Shown piece after piece: positions 53,767-62,649 of a DNA stretch of 64,000 nucleotides. This DNA is from Poriferisodalis sp965208925 (GTDB lineage Bacteria > Actinomycetota > Acidimicrobiia > Acidimicrobiales > Poriferisodalaceae), in assembly GCF_965208925.1 (NCBI RefSeq), contig NZ_OZ242364.1, positions 2,418,001-2,482,000 of the forward strand. Direction: 5' to 3'. The notes under the pieces are model-generated. The model was given only the letters and a program-made list of their open reading frames with translations, ran no database searches and was not told the DNA's origin. How positions within the stretch are numbered: the first letter of the stretch is position 1; every line of letters begins with the position of its first letter. The position numbers were made by a program, and so were the translations under genes.

Positions 53767-56286
53767 TCAACGAGCGTCGGGGTCGGGTGCGGCCAGGGCG
53801 CGTACGCCACTTGAATCACCGTCTTGGTATCCGATGAACACGGTGCCGTTGTGGACGGCGAACCCTCGATGGTCGCCGCCGGCGACGACGGCCCGGGTCG
53901 TCCACAGCAGCTCGCCGGTGGCCGCGTTGACCGCGTAGAGCTCCTGACGCGTCGATGCCGCTGCATACAGCACCCCGTCGTCGAGCACCATCGCGCCTGG
54001 AGAGGCGTCGACATCGGGCAGCCTCCACAGCTCTGCGCCGGCGGATGCGTCGAGGGCTGCCAGGCCCTCCCACAGGTCCACGATGTACAGCGTGTCGCCG
54101 GCTGCGAGCGGCGTGCCGGTGAGTATCGTGTACGGCGCCGACCACAGCAGCTCGCCGGTGCGAGCGTCGACGGCGTGCAGGCCGTCGACGGCGGCGAGGT
54201 ACGCACCGTCGGGCCGATCGGGCAGCTCGGCGTGGCCGTACAGCTTCTCGGCTTGATCCCAGTACCACAGCAGCCGTCCGGTCTCGGCGTCCACCACCGT
54301 CGGGCAGTAGCCCGTGTCGGCGCCGCGCAGGCACGAGGTCGGCGCAGCCTCGTTGTCGGCTGCATCCGCAGCGTCCACGGTGCCCATGATGCCGAGACTC
54401 GATGGCGAGGCATGCGGCTGCGCTGCGGGCATCACCTCGGCGGACCACATGAGCATCCCAGTCTCGGTGTCGAGCGCATGCATCATGCGATCGTCGGAGA
54501 CGTACAAGCGATCGCCATGCGCCGTCAGGGGAGCCAGCAGCGGCAACCGGCTGGTTCTCACGTCGGATTTCCACAGCTGCACGCCGGTCGCGATCTCGAC
54601 GGCGACGACGGCGGAGTCGGATGCCTGCCCGGCAGCGAGGTAGAACGCCCTGCCACCCGCCACCGCCGGACGACCGCGCCGGTGCTCGCCGCCCGGGATC
54701 TGCCACACGATGTCTCCAGAGAGTGCATCGATCCCGTAGTGGGTCGTCAGGCCGGTGACCAGCACCACGCCGCCGCTGATCACGGCCGGCGTGCTGATCT
54801 CACTGCCGACATCGCGAGCCCACATCGTTTCGCCGCTGGCCCCGTCGAGTGCCCACACGGCACCCGAGTAGTCCGTCGCGACGACGAGGTTGCCCCAGAC
54901 ATCCGGCGACACCACGACGGGTGTCGCATCAGAGTTGGTGACTGTCTCCCAGATCCGCTCTGCGTGTTCTGCCTGCAAATCGCCGGCGGCATCGCTCGGG
55001 TGGATCCACAGCGTGTAGGACCCGGTTCCGTAGCCACTCACCTCGGCAAAGAAGTGCCCCGAGCTTGGGGCTCGCCAGTACAAGCGAGGCGCCAGCGAAT
55101 CCCCGGAGTCATCGTTGCCGTCCAGCCATGTCCCCTCGCCGTCATAGAGCGCAAGGATGGGATCCTCCAGCGTTCCTGGCGACACGGTGATCTCATAGAG
55201 CTCGCCTCGGGCTGCCTCGAAGGCGAAGTAGTTGGCCTCGCCTTCCTCGAGCAGCCAACCGTCAGCCGGCTGACCCACCCAAGCCCGCGATGCCCCCTCG
55301 GTGAGGAATCCCCCGGCGGTCATGTCCACCGCGTCCCAGGGGTCCGCGCTCAGGCATTCGTCGGCGCCTGCGTTTACAACCGCCATCAGATGTGCGTACG
55401 CCTCGTCATCGATGTCGTCTGCGTCCTCGACCATCAGCGAGCGGTAGAACTCGGCATAGTTGAAACTCGGCTCGCGCGTGGCATTCACGGCGGCTTGAAT
55501 CATGCACTCCAGTTCTTCGAACGAGGAGTCGATGGGGATGTACCTCGGCCCCAGTGCGTTGAGCAATACTTCGGCCGATTCGCTGACGCAGCCCATGACC
55601 TCCGGCCGCCCCGCATGACGCAGCTCGGCGACGAACTGTTCGGCGTCAGCGTCGTTGTCGAATCGCTGGGGTCGGTGCATCACGCGTGATACGCCGGCGG
55701 CGTAGGCCGCGTCGCTCGCGAGCATCTCAGTGCATGACCGTTCGGCGTGCGGGATCGCATAGCCGTGCTGCTCAAAGTCGTGCAGCTCCAAAGTCACGTA
55801 CACCTGAGCCGCAGTCGCGGGACGCAGGCACGCCCACATCTCATGGGGCCAGCGGTCCTTGCCGAACTCGGCGCCGAACAGCACCGGCCTGATCAGCGGC
55901 CACGCTGTGAGATGGGAGACGTCGTCGAGAATCTTGAGTTCGATCAGCCCTTCAGGCACTCCATGGCCGATCTCGTCTTCGATGCACTCGATCTCCGATT
56001 CGCCCGCCATGGCCCGCAGGAACTGGAGCCATGTCGTGTCAAGGCCGATCTCGCTGCCGTCCGGGTAGGCAACGGCGGCAGAAGCGCCCTCCGCCCGCAG
56101 GGCACCGCTGGCGTGCTGATCGTCTGCCGCGGTGCTGGAACCGAGCTTTGCCTTGGCCGCTCCGACGTCTGTGCTGGTTTCGTCGCCAGCCCTCGCCGAA
56201 CAGGCCGCTGCGGCGAACACTGCAACGAGCAACAGGGCCACGGCGCTTCCGAAGCGTCCCCGCCGCTCACTCCGGGCAGATGTCAT
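53767..56286 (-). CDS. lipoprotein: six-Cys domain, PPC domain and PQQ-type eight-blade propeller
   Basis: 839 aa, exported and lipid-anchored. The signal peptide ends in VFAAAAC (Cys29). Residues about 70-300 form a Cys-rich domain shared with the next upstream gene, containing WPHEMWACL, ERSCTEML and LECMIQ. About 335-430 is a pre-peptidase C-terminal-like (PPC) beta domain (ANYFAFEAARGELYEI, GDSLAPRLYWRAP). About 440-835 carries eight propeller repeats of the PQQ/BamB kind, each ending in a G-x-x-x-W pattern (SGETMWARD, TGVQLWKSD, TGELLWSAP, TGELLWTTR). No dehydrogenase catalytic residues are apparent, so a binding or scaffold role is likelier. ATG 56286 gives the standard signal; an in-frame start 15 codons upstream exists. 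Confidence 0.8.
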   Translation of the reverse strand: MTSARSERRGRFGSAVALLLVAVFAAAACSARAGDETSTDVGAAKAKLGSSTAADDQHASGALRAEGASAAVAYPDGSEIGLDTTWLQFLRAMAGESEIECIEDEIGHGVPEGLIELKILDDVSHLTAWPLIRPVLFGAEFGKDRWPHEMWACLRPATAAQVYVTLELHDFEQHGYAIPHAERSCTEMLASDAAYAAGVSRVMHRPQRFDNDADAEQFVAELRHAGRPEVMGCVSESAEVLLNALGPRYIPIDSSFEELECMIQAAVNATREPSFNYAEFYRSLMVEDADDIDDEAYAHLMAVVNAGADECLSADPWDAVDMTAGGFLTEGASRAWVGQPADGWLLEEGEANYFAFEAARGELYEITVSPGTLEDPILALYDGEGTWLDGNDDSGDSLAPRLYWRAPSSGHFFAEVSGYGTGSYTLWIHPSDAAGDLQAEHAERIWETVTNSDATPVVVSPDVWGNLVVATDYSGAVWALDGASGETMWARDVGSEISTPAVISGGVVLVTGLTTHYGIDALSGDIVWQIPGGEHRRGRPAVAGGRAFYLAAGQASDSAVVAVEIATGVQLWKSDVRTSRLPLLAPLTAHGDRLYVSDDRMMHALDTETGMLMWSAEVMPAAQPHASPSSLGIMGTVDAADAADNEAAPTSCLRGADTGYCPTVVDAETGRLLWYWDQAEKLYGHAELPDRPDGAYLAAVDGLHAVDARTGELLWSAPYTILTGTPLAAGDTLYIVDLWEGLAALDASAGAELWRLPDVDASPGAMVLDDGVLYAAASTRQELYAVNAATGELLWTTRAVVAGGDHRGFAVHNGTVFIGYQDGDSSGVRALAAPDPDAR

Positions 56287-56376
56287 GGCGATTGAGGAGT
56301 CGCAAGCCGAGTCGCTGACTGCCGGCTGCACGGCTGAGCACTACCGGAGCCATGTGGCCGTCACCGGCCGGGCCTG

Positions 56377-59013
56377 TCACGCTGCTGCGCGAGCTGCGCT
56401 CAGCCATACACGGGCAGTGCCGCGGTTCCAGGCGATCCAGTCAGCGGCCAGTTGGCTGGGTGCGGCGCCGTGGGCCTGCTCGAAATTGGCCATCGACACC
56501 TCGGATTCCGGCAGCTTCACCACCTCGAGCAGCCTCGCAGCGGCCGGGTTGGCAGCAAGGAAATCGTTGTTGGCGGTAACCAGGATGTCGGCGGCAATCC
56601 AGCCAATCGGGCACAGCCCATCTGCATTGTTTGCCGCTGACGGGCACTGGTCCGGGCCGATGGGTGCGTAGCCGCCGGTGCCGTCAGCGCCGCGTTGCGA
56701 GTGAGTCTCGCCGCCTTCGCCGCCCGACGGGTTGGAGTCATCGAGGATGCGCCCGACGCCCATCCAGTACACACCTTCGCTTGCGAACAGCTCGAAGCTG
56801 TAGGCCGATGGGGTCCAGACGTAGGCCACCATCGGGATGTCGTCCCAGAGGGCGTCCGCAGCCTGGGCGAACATGGCGTCGTAGTCGGCAGTGATCTGGC
56901 TGATGTTGTTCCAGCCGGAGAACAGGATCTGGTTCTCGATGATGTCGTCGCAGGACCACGCTTCGGGGCATCCGAAGATGTCGGCCTTGCCGTTGCCCGG
57001 CATCGGGTCGGCGGCATCGAATGCTGCCAGGGCCCTGAAGTCGGAGTCCAGGTCGTCCATCGTGTAGACGCCGTACTCGTCCGCGAATGACGCGCTGACC
57101 ACGAAACCCTGCAGGCCTCCCGCGGTCATCTGCTCGCCAAGGATCGTCAGGTGGTCGCCGATCAGCGAACCGTCAGGCAGCTCGGCTGCCACCCAGCCGA
57201 GGTGTGCCGGGTACCAGCTGTTGGCCCAGAAGTCCATCTGGCCTTCGGCCATGGCGACGTAGGCGGTGTCGGGCGCGAGTTCGAGCTCGGCCGGGTCGCT
57301 CACGGTGTAGCCCAGCTCCTCCAGCAACAGCCGGTAGACCTCCGCTTGGAAGTAGCCGGAGCTCCAGTTGGCACGGCCCATGGTGACCCTCACGCCCTCG
57401 CCGGGACGGGTGTCGTCGTCGGTGACGAGGGCGGTGATCGTCAGGGTGTACGTCCCGACGCCGTAGCCCCCTACCAGGACAAAGAGAGGGTCCGTGCTTG
57501 AGGCCTCCCAGAACATGCGGGGCGCCAGCGAATCCCCGTAGTCGTCGTTGCCGTTGAGCCAGTATTCGTCGATGTCGTACAGCGTCAGCCTCGGGTCGCT
57601 CAGTGTGCCCGACGTCACAGTGATCTCATAGAGTTCGCCCTGCACGGCCGCGAAAGCGAAGTAGTCGGCGTCACCGTCGTAGTCCAGACTGCCCTCCACC
57701 GATCTCCCCACCGCCGTGAACGTCGCGCTCGCCTGTGAGTTGGCGTGATCGTCGATGATGTCGGCAACATCAATACTCAGCGTGTACGACCCCCCTGTGC
57801 CGTAGCCGCTCACGTCGACGTAGAAGAATCCCGATTCCGGCGCCTCCCAGATCAGGAGAGGTTCCAGTGAATCCCCGTAGTCGTCGCTCTGGTCGAGCCA
57901 TGCGCCGTCGGCGTCGTACAGCGTCATCGTCGGGTCGTCCAGCGTGCCCGCTGACACCGCAATCTCGTAGAACTCGCCGCCGGTGGCCTCGAAGAAGAAC
58001 ACGTCAACGTCGCCGTCGTCGTCCAGATAGCCATGAACCGGCTGGCCAAGCGACGCTTGCACTGCCTCCGCGTCGACGTCTCCACCGGCTTCGTCGTCTT
58101 CCTCGTTCCGATCGACGGTGCCGTCCGGTTCGGTTCCGCTGCCGGTGCCGTCCGGCACGCCGAGACAGGTCTCGGCACCGGATTCCAAGAGACCCAAGAA
58201 GTCGACAAGTGCGTCGGCGTCGACATCAGCGTCGTCACTCGTGAGCATGACAAACATGGCGTCGCGGTCTATGTCGGGGCCGCGGGCGGCGGCCAACGCG
58301 GCGTCGGTCATGCATCGGAGCTCCGCGCCGCTGAGCTCTGCGTCGTAGAGCTCAGCGATCGACGACTCAAGCGCGGCTCCGGCGAGGTCAGGCAGGCACC
58401 AGAACAAGCGACTCAGTGCCATGGCGGCCAGTTCGTCAAAGAACTCCGAGGCGTCGGACCCGGCGAATTCATGCTCGTTCTTGAGTACCAGCGCGGCGGT
58501 CCTGGTGAGGCTCTTCCCCTGGGGGAGCAGTGAGATGCACGCCCGATCGCCGTCTGCGAGCCCCGCAACCTCGACGTCTAGCTCTTGGATGAACGCGCTG
58601 AGATACAGCGCAGTCGCGTCGCGATCTGACAGGCAACGCCAGGACTTGTGCGGCCAGCTGTCACCGCCGATGCCGATGCCCAGCAACTCTGTCTTGATGG
58701 TTGGCCAGCCGTCGAACTCGCCGAGAACGAGCATCGGAGACTGGAGCAACCCGTCGACGCCGTCGTCTTCGTAGGCGTCATCGGCGCAGTCCGCCTTGTC
58801 CTCGCCGGCGATGGCTGCGGCCACCTGCACCCAAGTGGTGTCATCGTCGATGTCGAGCACCGGCGCTCCCGACCCGGTGTCGGCGGCACCAGCCGAGTCG
58901 GCGCCGTCATCGGATTCGACCGCCGAGCATGCGGACGCGGCGAGCCCCACGACAAGCAGCAGCGCCATGGCACGCCGGAAGCGGTTCCAGCGCTTGCCCC
59001 GGATGGAGGTCAT
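56377..59013 (-). CDS. lipoprotein: six-Cys domain, two PPC domains and glycine-betaine-type binding domain
   Basis: 878 aa. The signal ends in LAASAC (Cys29), nearly the same as in the downstream paralog. Residues about 45-270 are the shared six-Cys domain (DSWPHKSWRCL, DRACISLL, FWCLPD, LRCMTD, AETC). An acidic linker follows (VDRNEEDDEAGGDVDAEA). PPC domains lie at about 320-420 and 435-530. The last 340 residues match substrate-binding proteins of glycine betaine/proline ABC importers (OpuAC): VTMGRANWSSGYFQAEVYRL, LEELGYTVSD, MDFWANSWYPAHLGW and NNDFLAANPAAARLLEVV. No importer genes are adjacent. ATG 59013. Probably a surface sensor or scavenger protein; the ligand is not known. Confidence 0.8.
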   Translation of the reverse strand: MTSIRGKRWNRFRRAMALLLVVGLAASACSAVESDDGADSAGAADTGSGAPVLDIDDDTTWVQVAAAIAGEDKADCADDAYEDDGVDGLLQSPMLVLGEFDGWPTIKTELLGIGIGGDSWPHKSWRCLSDRDATALYLSAFIQELDVEVAGLADGDRACISLLPQGKSLTRTAALVLKNEHEFAGSDASEFFDELAAMALSRLFWCLPDLAGAALESSIAELYDAELSGAELRCMTDAALAAARGPDIDRDAMFVMLTSDDADVDADALVDFLGLLESGAETCLGVPDGTGSGTEPDGTVDRNEEDDEAGGDVDAEAVQASLGQPVHGYLDDDGDVDVFFFEATGGEFYEIAVSAGTLDDPTMTLYDADGAWLDQSDDYGDSLEPLLIWEAPESGFFYVDVSGYGTGGSYTLSIDVADIIDDHANSQASATFTAVGRSVEGSLDYDGDADYFAFAAVQGELYEITVTSGTLSDPRLTLYDIDEYWLNGNDDYGDSLAPRMFWEASSTDPLFVLVGGYGVGTYTLTITALVTDDDTRPGEGVRVTMGRANWSSGYFQAEVYRLLLEELGYTVSDPAELELAPDTAYVAMAEGQMDFWANSWYPAHLGWVAAELPDGSLIGDHLTILGEQMTAGGLQGFVVSASFADEYGVYTMDDLDSDFRALAAFDAADPMPGNGKADIFGCPEAWSCDDIIENQILFSGWNNISQITADYDAMFAQAADALWDDIPMVAYVWTPSAYSFELFASEGVYWMGVGRILDDSNPSGGEGGETHSQRGADGTGGYAPIGPDQCPSAANNADGLCPIGWIAADILVTANNDFLAANPAAARLLEVVKLPESEVSMANFEQAHGAAPSQLAADWIAWNRGTARVWLSAARAAA

Positions 59014-59054
59014 TGCGTGACGCTGCCAGTTGCCGTGAAGCTGGGTGCGCAACC

Positions 59055-60872
59055 TCAACGGGTGCGCTCCATGAAGAGCGTCCACGAGCCCGCGCCCGGG
59101 ACACCTGAACCGGGCAGGTGTCCAACCTCGATGAAATAGAGGCCGCTTGCGGGCACGCGGTAACTGAGCTCGGGATTGAGGGCGTTGCCGAAGATGTCCG
59201 GCGGGCCGTTGTCGTCGTCCCCGGCGACTTGGTTGCCAGCGTCGTCGTACACAACGAGGTTGGTGTCGGCAGTGAACGAGTCGGCCCAGGCCCGAAGCGT
59301 GTCGCCTCGAGCGAGGCGGACGGCGACGAAGTCTGCCCATCCGTCGTGCTCAATCAGGCCAGAGACGGAGGTTGAACCGCCTTCGTCCAAGATCACTTCG
59401 GAGCCATTCCAACCGGCGAAGTACTCGTACAAGTTGACGTTGCTGGTCAACCGGCACGACGCAGAGCCTGAGCCGTATCGGTACACCGTCGCGAACGTGG
59501 GAAGACTCGGTGCTGGAAACTCTGCGCCAGGGATCGGGCCTTGGCTGTACCTAGCGCTGCGATCACCTGGCTCAGTCCACGACCCATGCGAGTCCGCCAC
59601 CCAGACGGCGCCGCCAACGCAACCGCTCAGCCTGATGTCGACCTCGCCGTCGTAGGAGTTGTCGATGACGAAGGTTCTCTGGGATGCGCCTGCGGTCAGA
59701 TCGATATTCCACCGCTTGGCACCGGCGCTGGCGTCGACGAGACCAACCCAACCACCGTCGACGGGATCATCTTGCACGAAGGATGGGATGGCCTCGGCGT
59801 GGATGGCGGTAGAGAAGGCGAGGCCGTAAGCAGTCGAACCCCAGCGCGACGTGAATACGCCCACGATCCGCCCCTGCTCATCGACGAGCACATCGCCGCT
59901 GGAGAAGTCCTTGAGCGCCGCATCGGTTTTCAACAGCGTAAAGCCGTTGGAGTCCACATATGGGACCTGCGCCAAGCGACCAGGCTGAATCGATGGCCGC
60001 GTGTCGCGGCCGTCAATTCCGTACAGTCGGCTGCCGCTGCGCAACTGCTCTCCGTCGTGGAGCGTCAACGCCTTCTTTGTCGTCCGGATGGGTCCGAGCA
60101 CGGCGTAGTCGCCTAGGGGCACGCGCGCGGCTACCGGTACGTCTGCATGCTCGCTGCCGTCAGGAAAGAAGATATTGACGGTCTCGCACTGTCCGACTGT
60201 CTGGTAACCAGTGAGGACGTAGCCGCCGTCGATCAAGATGCCGCTGCCGGTTTCAAGGCACCCCGCCACTGCCGGTATCGATGGTCCGACTTTGGCGAGG
60301 ATCTCGCTCGCTGACAGCGCTCTGTCGGCTGTGGTGCCGCAGCCGCGGCCGCCGCTCGCAACAGGTGTGCCGGCGTTCTGCTTGCGTGCGGCGGCGCTGA
60401 GTGTGCCGAGCACGCGTTGCACTTCGGCGCCGACCGCCTCGGCGGTCGCCCAACGGTCGCGTCCGGCGATGCGGGTCATGCTGCGGCCGGCGAGCTTGCT
60501 GTCGGGCACTGCGGTCTTGCCGCCGACCACATAACCGCCCTTCGCTGCGGCCTTGAGGCATTCCAGCTCGGCGGCGGGGAATGCAGCGCCTCGGGCGCCG
60601 GCGAGGATGATGCACTGGGTGCCGAGTGCGCCGGCCAGCGTGACAGCCGAGTACATGTCGGACTGGGCGCCCGCGTCGGACGCGACCACGATCGGCAGAG
60701 CATCGTTGCAGTTGCCCGACTTCGCCTGTGGTGGCGTACGCGGTGACGGCTCGTGTGCCGCCGCCGGTGATGCAAGGACTGTCGTGACGGCGAGGAGCAC
60801 GGCGAAGGCAGCGGTCACCCGCCGCGAGCGTCGCCCTCGGGTCATTCCGCGGGGAGGGGGGAGGGGGGTCAT
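59055..60872 (-). CDS. exported pseudo-protease with cell-wall-binding-like and PPC-like domains
   Basis: 605 aa. Cleavable signal peptide (VTAAFAVLLAVTTVLASPAAA). Residues about 50-155 resemble a cell wall binding repeat 2 unit (YVVGGKTAVPDSKLAGRSM, then RIAGRDRWATAEAVG). About 195-365 has a trypsin-like fold pattern, but the usual TAAH is TGYQ, so the catalytic His is lost, and the Ser motif is FSSGDVLVD instead of GNSGGPLVD. About 370-480 is unassigned and contains two possible disulfides. The C-terminus (about 490-605) is PPC-like (DFVAVRLARGDTLRAW, YFIEVGHLPGSG). ATG 60872 has AGGAG about 9 nt upstream. It is the first gene of the operon. Confidence 0.77.
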   Translation of the reverse strand: MTPLPPPRGMTRGRRSRRVTAAFAVLLAVTTVLASPAAAHEPSPRTPPQAKSGNCNDALPIVVASDAGAQSDMYSAVTLAGALGTQCIILAGARGAAFPAAELECLKAAAKGGYVVGGKTAVPDSKLAGRSMTRIAGRDRWATAEAVGAEVQRVLGTLSAAARKQNAGTPVASGGRGCGTTADRALSASEILAKVGPSIPAVAGCLETGSGILIDGGYVLTGYQTVGQCETVNIFFPDGSEHADVPVAARVPLGDYAVLGPIRTTKKALTLHDGEQLRSGSRLYGIDGRDTRPSIQPGRLAQVPYVDSNGFTLLKTDAALKDFSSGDVLVDEQGRIVGVFTSRWGSTAYGLAFSTAIHAEAIPSFVQDDPVDGGWVGLVDASAGAKRWNIDLTAGASQRTFVIDNSYDGEVDIRLSGCVGGAVWVADSHGSWTEPGDRSARYSQGPIPGAEFPAPSLPTFATVYRYGSGSASCRLTSNVNLYEYFAGWNGSEVILDEGGSTSVSGLIEHDGWADFVAVRLARGDTLRAWADSFTADTNLVVYDDAGNQVAGDDDNGPPDIFGNALNPELSYRVPASGLYFIEVGHLPGSGVPGAGSWTLFMERTR

Positions 60873-60974
60873 TGGCTTGCTCCTGGTCGAGTGAGACCGT
60901 GCGGCAGCGCAGACGCCGCTCAGAGGTCACGTGATGGCAACGCCAGGAAACCTAACAAGTCTTGGAATGTAGTA

Positions 60975-60997
60975 ATGCACATTCAATGGCTGTGCAT
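60975..60997. promoter_or_regulatory. inverted repeat, possible operator of the exported-protein operon
   Basis: ATGCACA, 9 nt, TGTGCAT: perfect 7-bp arms about 100 bp before the first gene. On the minus strand a possible -10 TACATT follows at once. Confidence 0.45.
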
Positions 60998-61003
60998 GAG
61001 GAA

Positions 61004-62002
61004 TCAGCGATGCCGAGCGCTCGCCTCTGATCCGTCGAAGGCTGCCATCAGCCGGTCCACAGCAGCGGTGGGCGTCAGCTCGTCTGCTCGCACTTGGGCC
61101 TCGAGGTCGGTCAGCAGGCCTGCAACGCCGGCAGCGAGGCGGGAGCGCATGCGCTCGGTGAGCATCGCCCGCATCCACCGCACACGCTGGTCGGCTCGAC
61201 GTGCGTCGAGCTCGCCCGAGGCCGACATCAGCCGGCGATGGGTGACCACATGGTCCCAGAGCACCTCGAGGCGGTCGCCGGTCAAGCCCGAGCAGGTGAT
61301 CACGGGCGGCGTCCACGTCGGCGAGGCCGGTTGGGTCATGTGCAGAGCGAGCTGGTAGTCGCGCGCCGCGTTTGCGGCACGATCAGTGTTGTCGCCGTCG
61401 GCCTTGTTCACGGCAATCAAGTCGGCGATTTCGAGAATGCCCTTCTTGATGCCCTGCAGGTCGTCGCCGGCGCCGGACAGCATGAGCACGACGAAGAAGT
61501 CCACCATGTCCGCAACGACTGTCTCTGACTGGCCGACTCCCACGGTCTCCACGAGCACGACATCGAACCCGGCGGCTTCGACGACGAGGATCGTCTCGCG
61601 GGTCACCCTGGTGACACCGCCGAGCTCTCCCTGCGTCGGAGACGGTCGCACGAAGGCCGCGGGATCGTTGGCGAGTGCCGTCATGCGGGTCTTGTCGCCG
61701 AGGATGGAGCCGCCGTGCATCGCCGAGGTCGGGTCGACGGCCAGCACGGCGACACGGTGACCCTGCTCCGTCAGCGCAGTGCCGAGCGTCTCGATGAGCG
61801 TGCTCTTGCCTACGCCGGGAACACCGGTGATGCCCACTCGGTGCGCACCGCCAGTGTCGGTCAGCAGCTCGGCGAGCAGTTCCTGTGCTGGTTCGGCGTC
61901 GTCCGCCAGCCGGGACTCGACGAGGGTGATGGCCCTGCCGATGGCGGCGCGGTCGCACGCCCGTACACCGGCGGCAAGTTCGGCGACATCGACTTCGGCC
62001 AT
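61004..62002 (-). CDS. meaB: methylmalonyl-CoA mutase-associated GTPase MeaB
   Basis: G-protein chaperone that loads and protects the adenosylcobalamin mutase. 332 aa. Walker A GVPGVGKSTLIETLG (about residue 64), VAVLAVDPTSAMHGGSILGD, the Mg/switch motif ETVGVGQSETVVADMVD, and NKADGDNT (base specificity) are intact. The C-terminal helices (RVRWMRAMLTERMRSRL) form the dimer arm. ATG 62002 follows a TACCTT hexamer by 7 nt and fits the family length. The mutase gene lies about 650 bp away on the same strand, with a small opposite-strand gene between. Confidence 0.95.
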   Translation of the reverse strand: MAEVDVAELAAGVRACDRAAIGRAITLVESRLADDAEPAQELLAELLTDTGGAHRVGITGVPGVGKSTLIETLGTALTEQGHRVAVLAVDPTSAMHGGSILGDKTRMTALANDPAAFVRPSPTQGELGGVTRVTRETILVVEAAGFDVVLVETVGVGQSETVVADMVDFFVVLMLSGAGDDLQGIKKGILEIADLIAVNKADGDNTDRAANAARDYQLALHMTQPASPTWTPPVITCSGLTGDRLEVLWDHVVTHRRLMSASGELDARRADQRVRWMRAMLTERMRSRLAAGVAGLLTDLEAQVRADELTPTAAVDRLMAAFDGSEASARHR

Positions 62003-62009
62003 CGGTAGC

Positions 62010-62015
62010 AAGGTA
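62010..62015 (-). promoter_or_regulatory. -10 hexamer for leaderless meaB
   Basis: On the minus strand TACCTT ends 7 nt before ATG 62002. Confidence 0.5.
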
Positions 62016-62067
62016 CCGGGAGCCACGGCGACGGCCTGCCTGCGCGCATCGGCGCTTCGGGCACAAT

Positions 62068-62628
62068 GTGCGGGTGGGATTGCTGAAGCGGATGCGCACT
62101 GGGGACCGTTCCCACCCCGCCGAGCAGTACCTGAACCAAGGCGACCACCTGCACGCACTCGTGCCGGCGCAGGGCGGGATGCACCCCTTCTCGATGCTGG
62201 TGATCGGCGTGGCGGCGCTGGCTGGCATCGTGCTGACCGTCGACTTGCCGTGGGTGCAGGTCAGCCTGATCTCCACGACGGTCTTTGCGACAGCGGCAGT
62301 GCTGACCATGTCGCGTTACCGCCTGCTCGCACTGACCGATGCCGACATCGTGGTCATGCGCACCCGGGCCCTGCGGCCGGCCAAGCCGGTCGAGCTGCTC
62401 GACCGCATCGAGCGTGTCGAGCCGTTCGACATCCGCGGCTCGGCGTGGGGACAGATCGTCGTCGGCAGCGAAAAGCTGTGGGTGCACCGCCGCTACCACA
62501 GCCACCTTGAAGACGCCGATGCACGGCTCGCCGCTGCGCCGCGCAGCATGAGAGCGGCTTCCAGCAGCGCGTACCGCGCCGCTCGGGCCAAGAAGAAGGT
62601 CCGCAACGTGGGACGTCGCCACCGCTGA
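62068..62628 (+). CDS. membrane protein with PH-like cytoplasmic part
   Basis: 186 aa. Two membrane helices, residues about 41-59 (FSMLVIGVAALAGIVLTVDL) and 65-82, then a region that looks like the bacterial PH/YdbT-type fold (YRLLALTDADIVVMRTR, DRIERVEPFDIRGSAWGQI). The C-terminus is strongly basic (RAARAKKKVRNVGRRHR). The start may be GTG 62068 or GTG 62074; the hexamer CACAAT (62062-62067) stands 6 nt before 62074 and favours the latter. It is divergent from meaB and convergent with the mutase. No function is known. Confidence 0.68.
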   Translation: MRVGLLKRMRTGDRSHPAEQYLNQGDHLHALVPAQGGMHPFSMLVIGVAALAGIVLTVDLPWVQVSLISTTVFATAAVLTMSRYRLLALTDADIVVMRTRALRPAKPVELLDRIERVEPFDIRGSAWGQIVVGSEKLWVHRRYHSHLEDADARLAAAPRSMRAASSSAYRAARAKKKVRNVGRRHR

Positions 62629-62649
62629 GCCGGCGGTGGCGGCGGGGTG

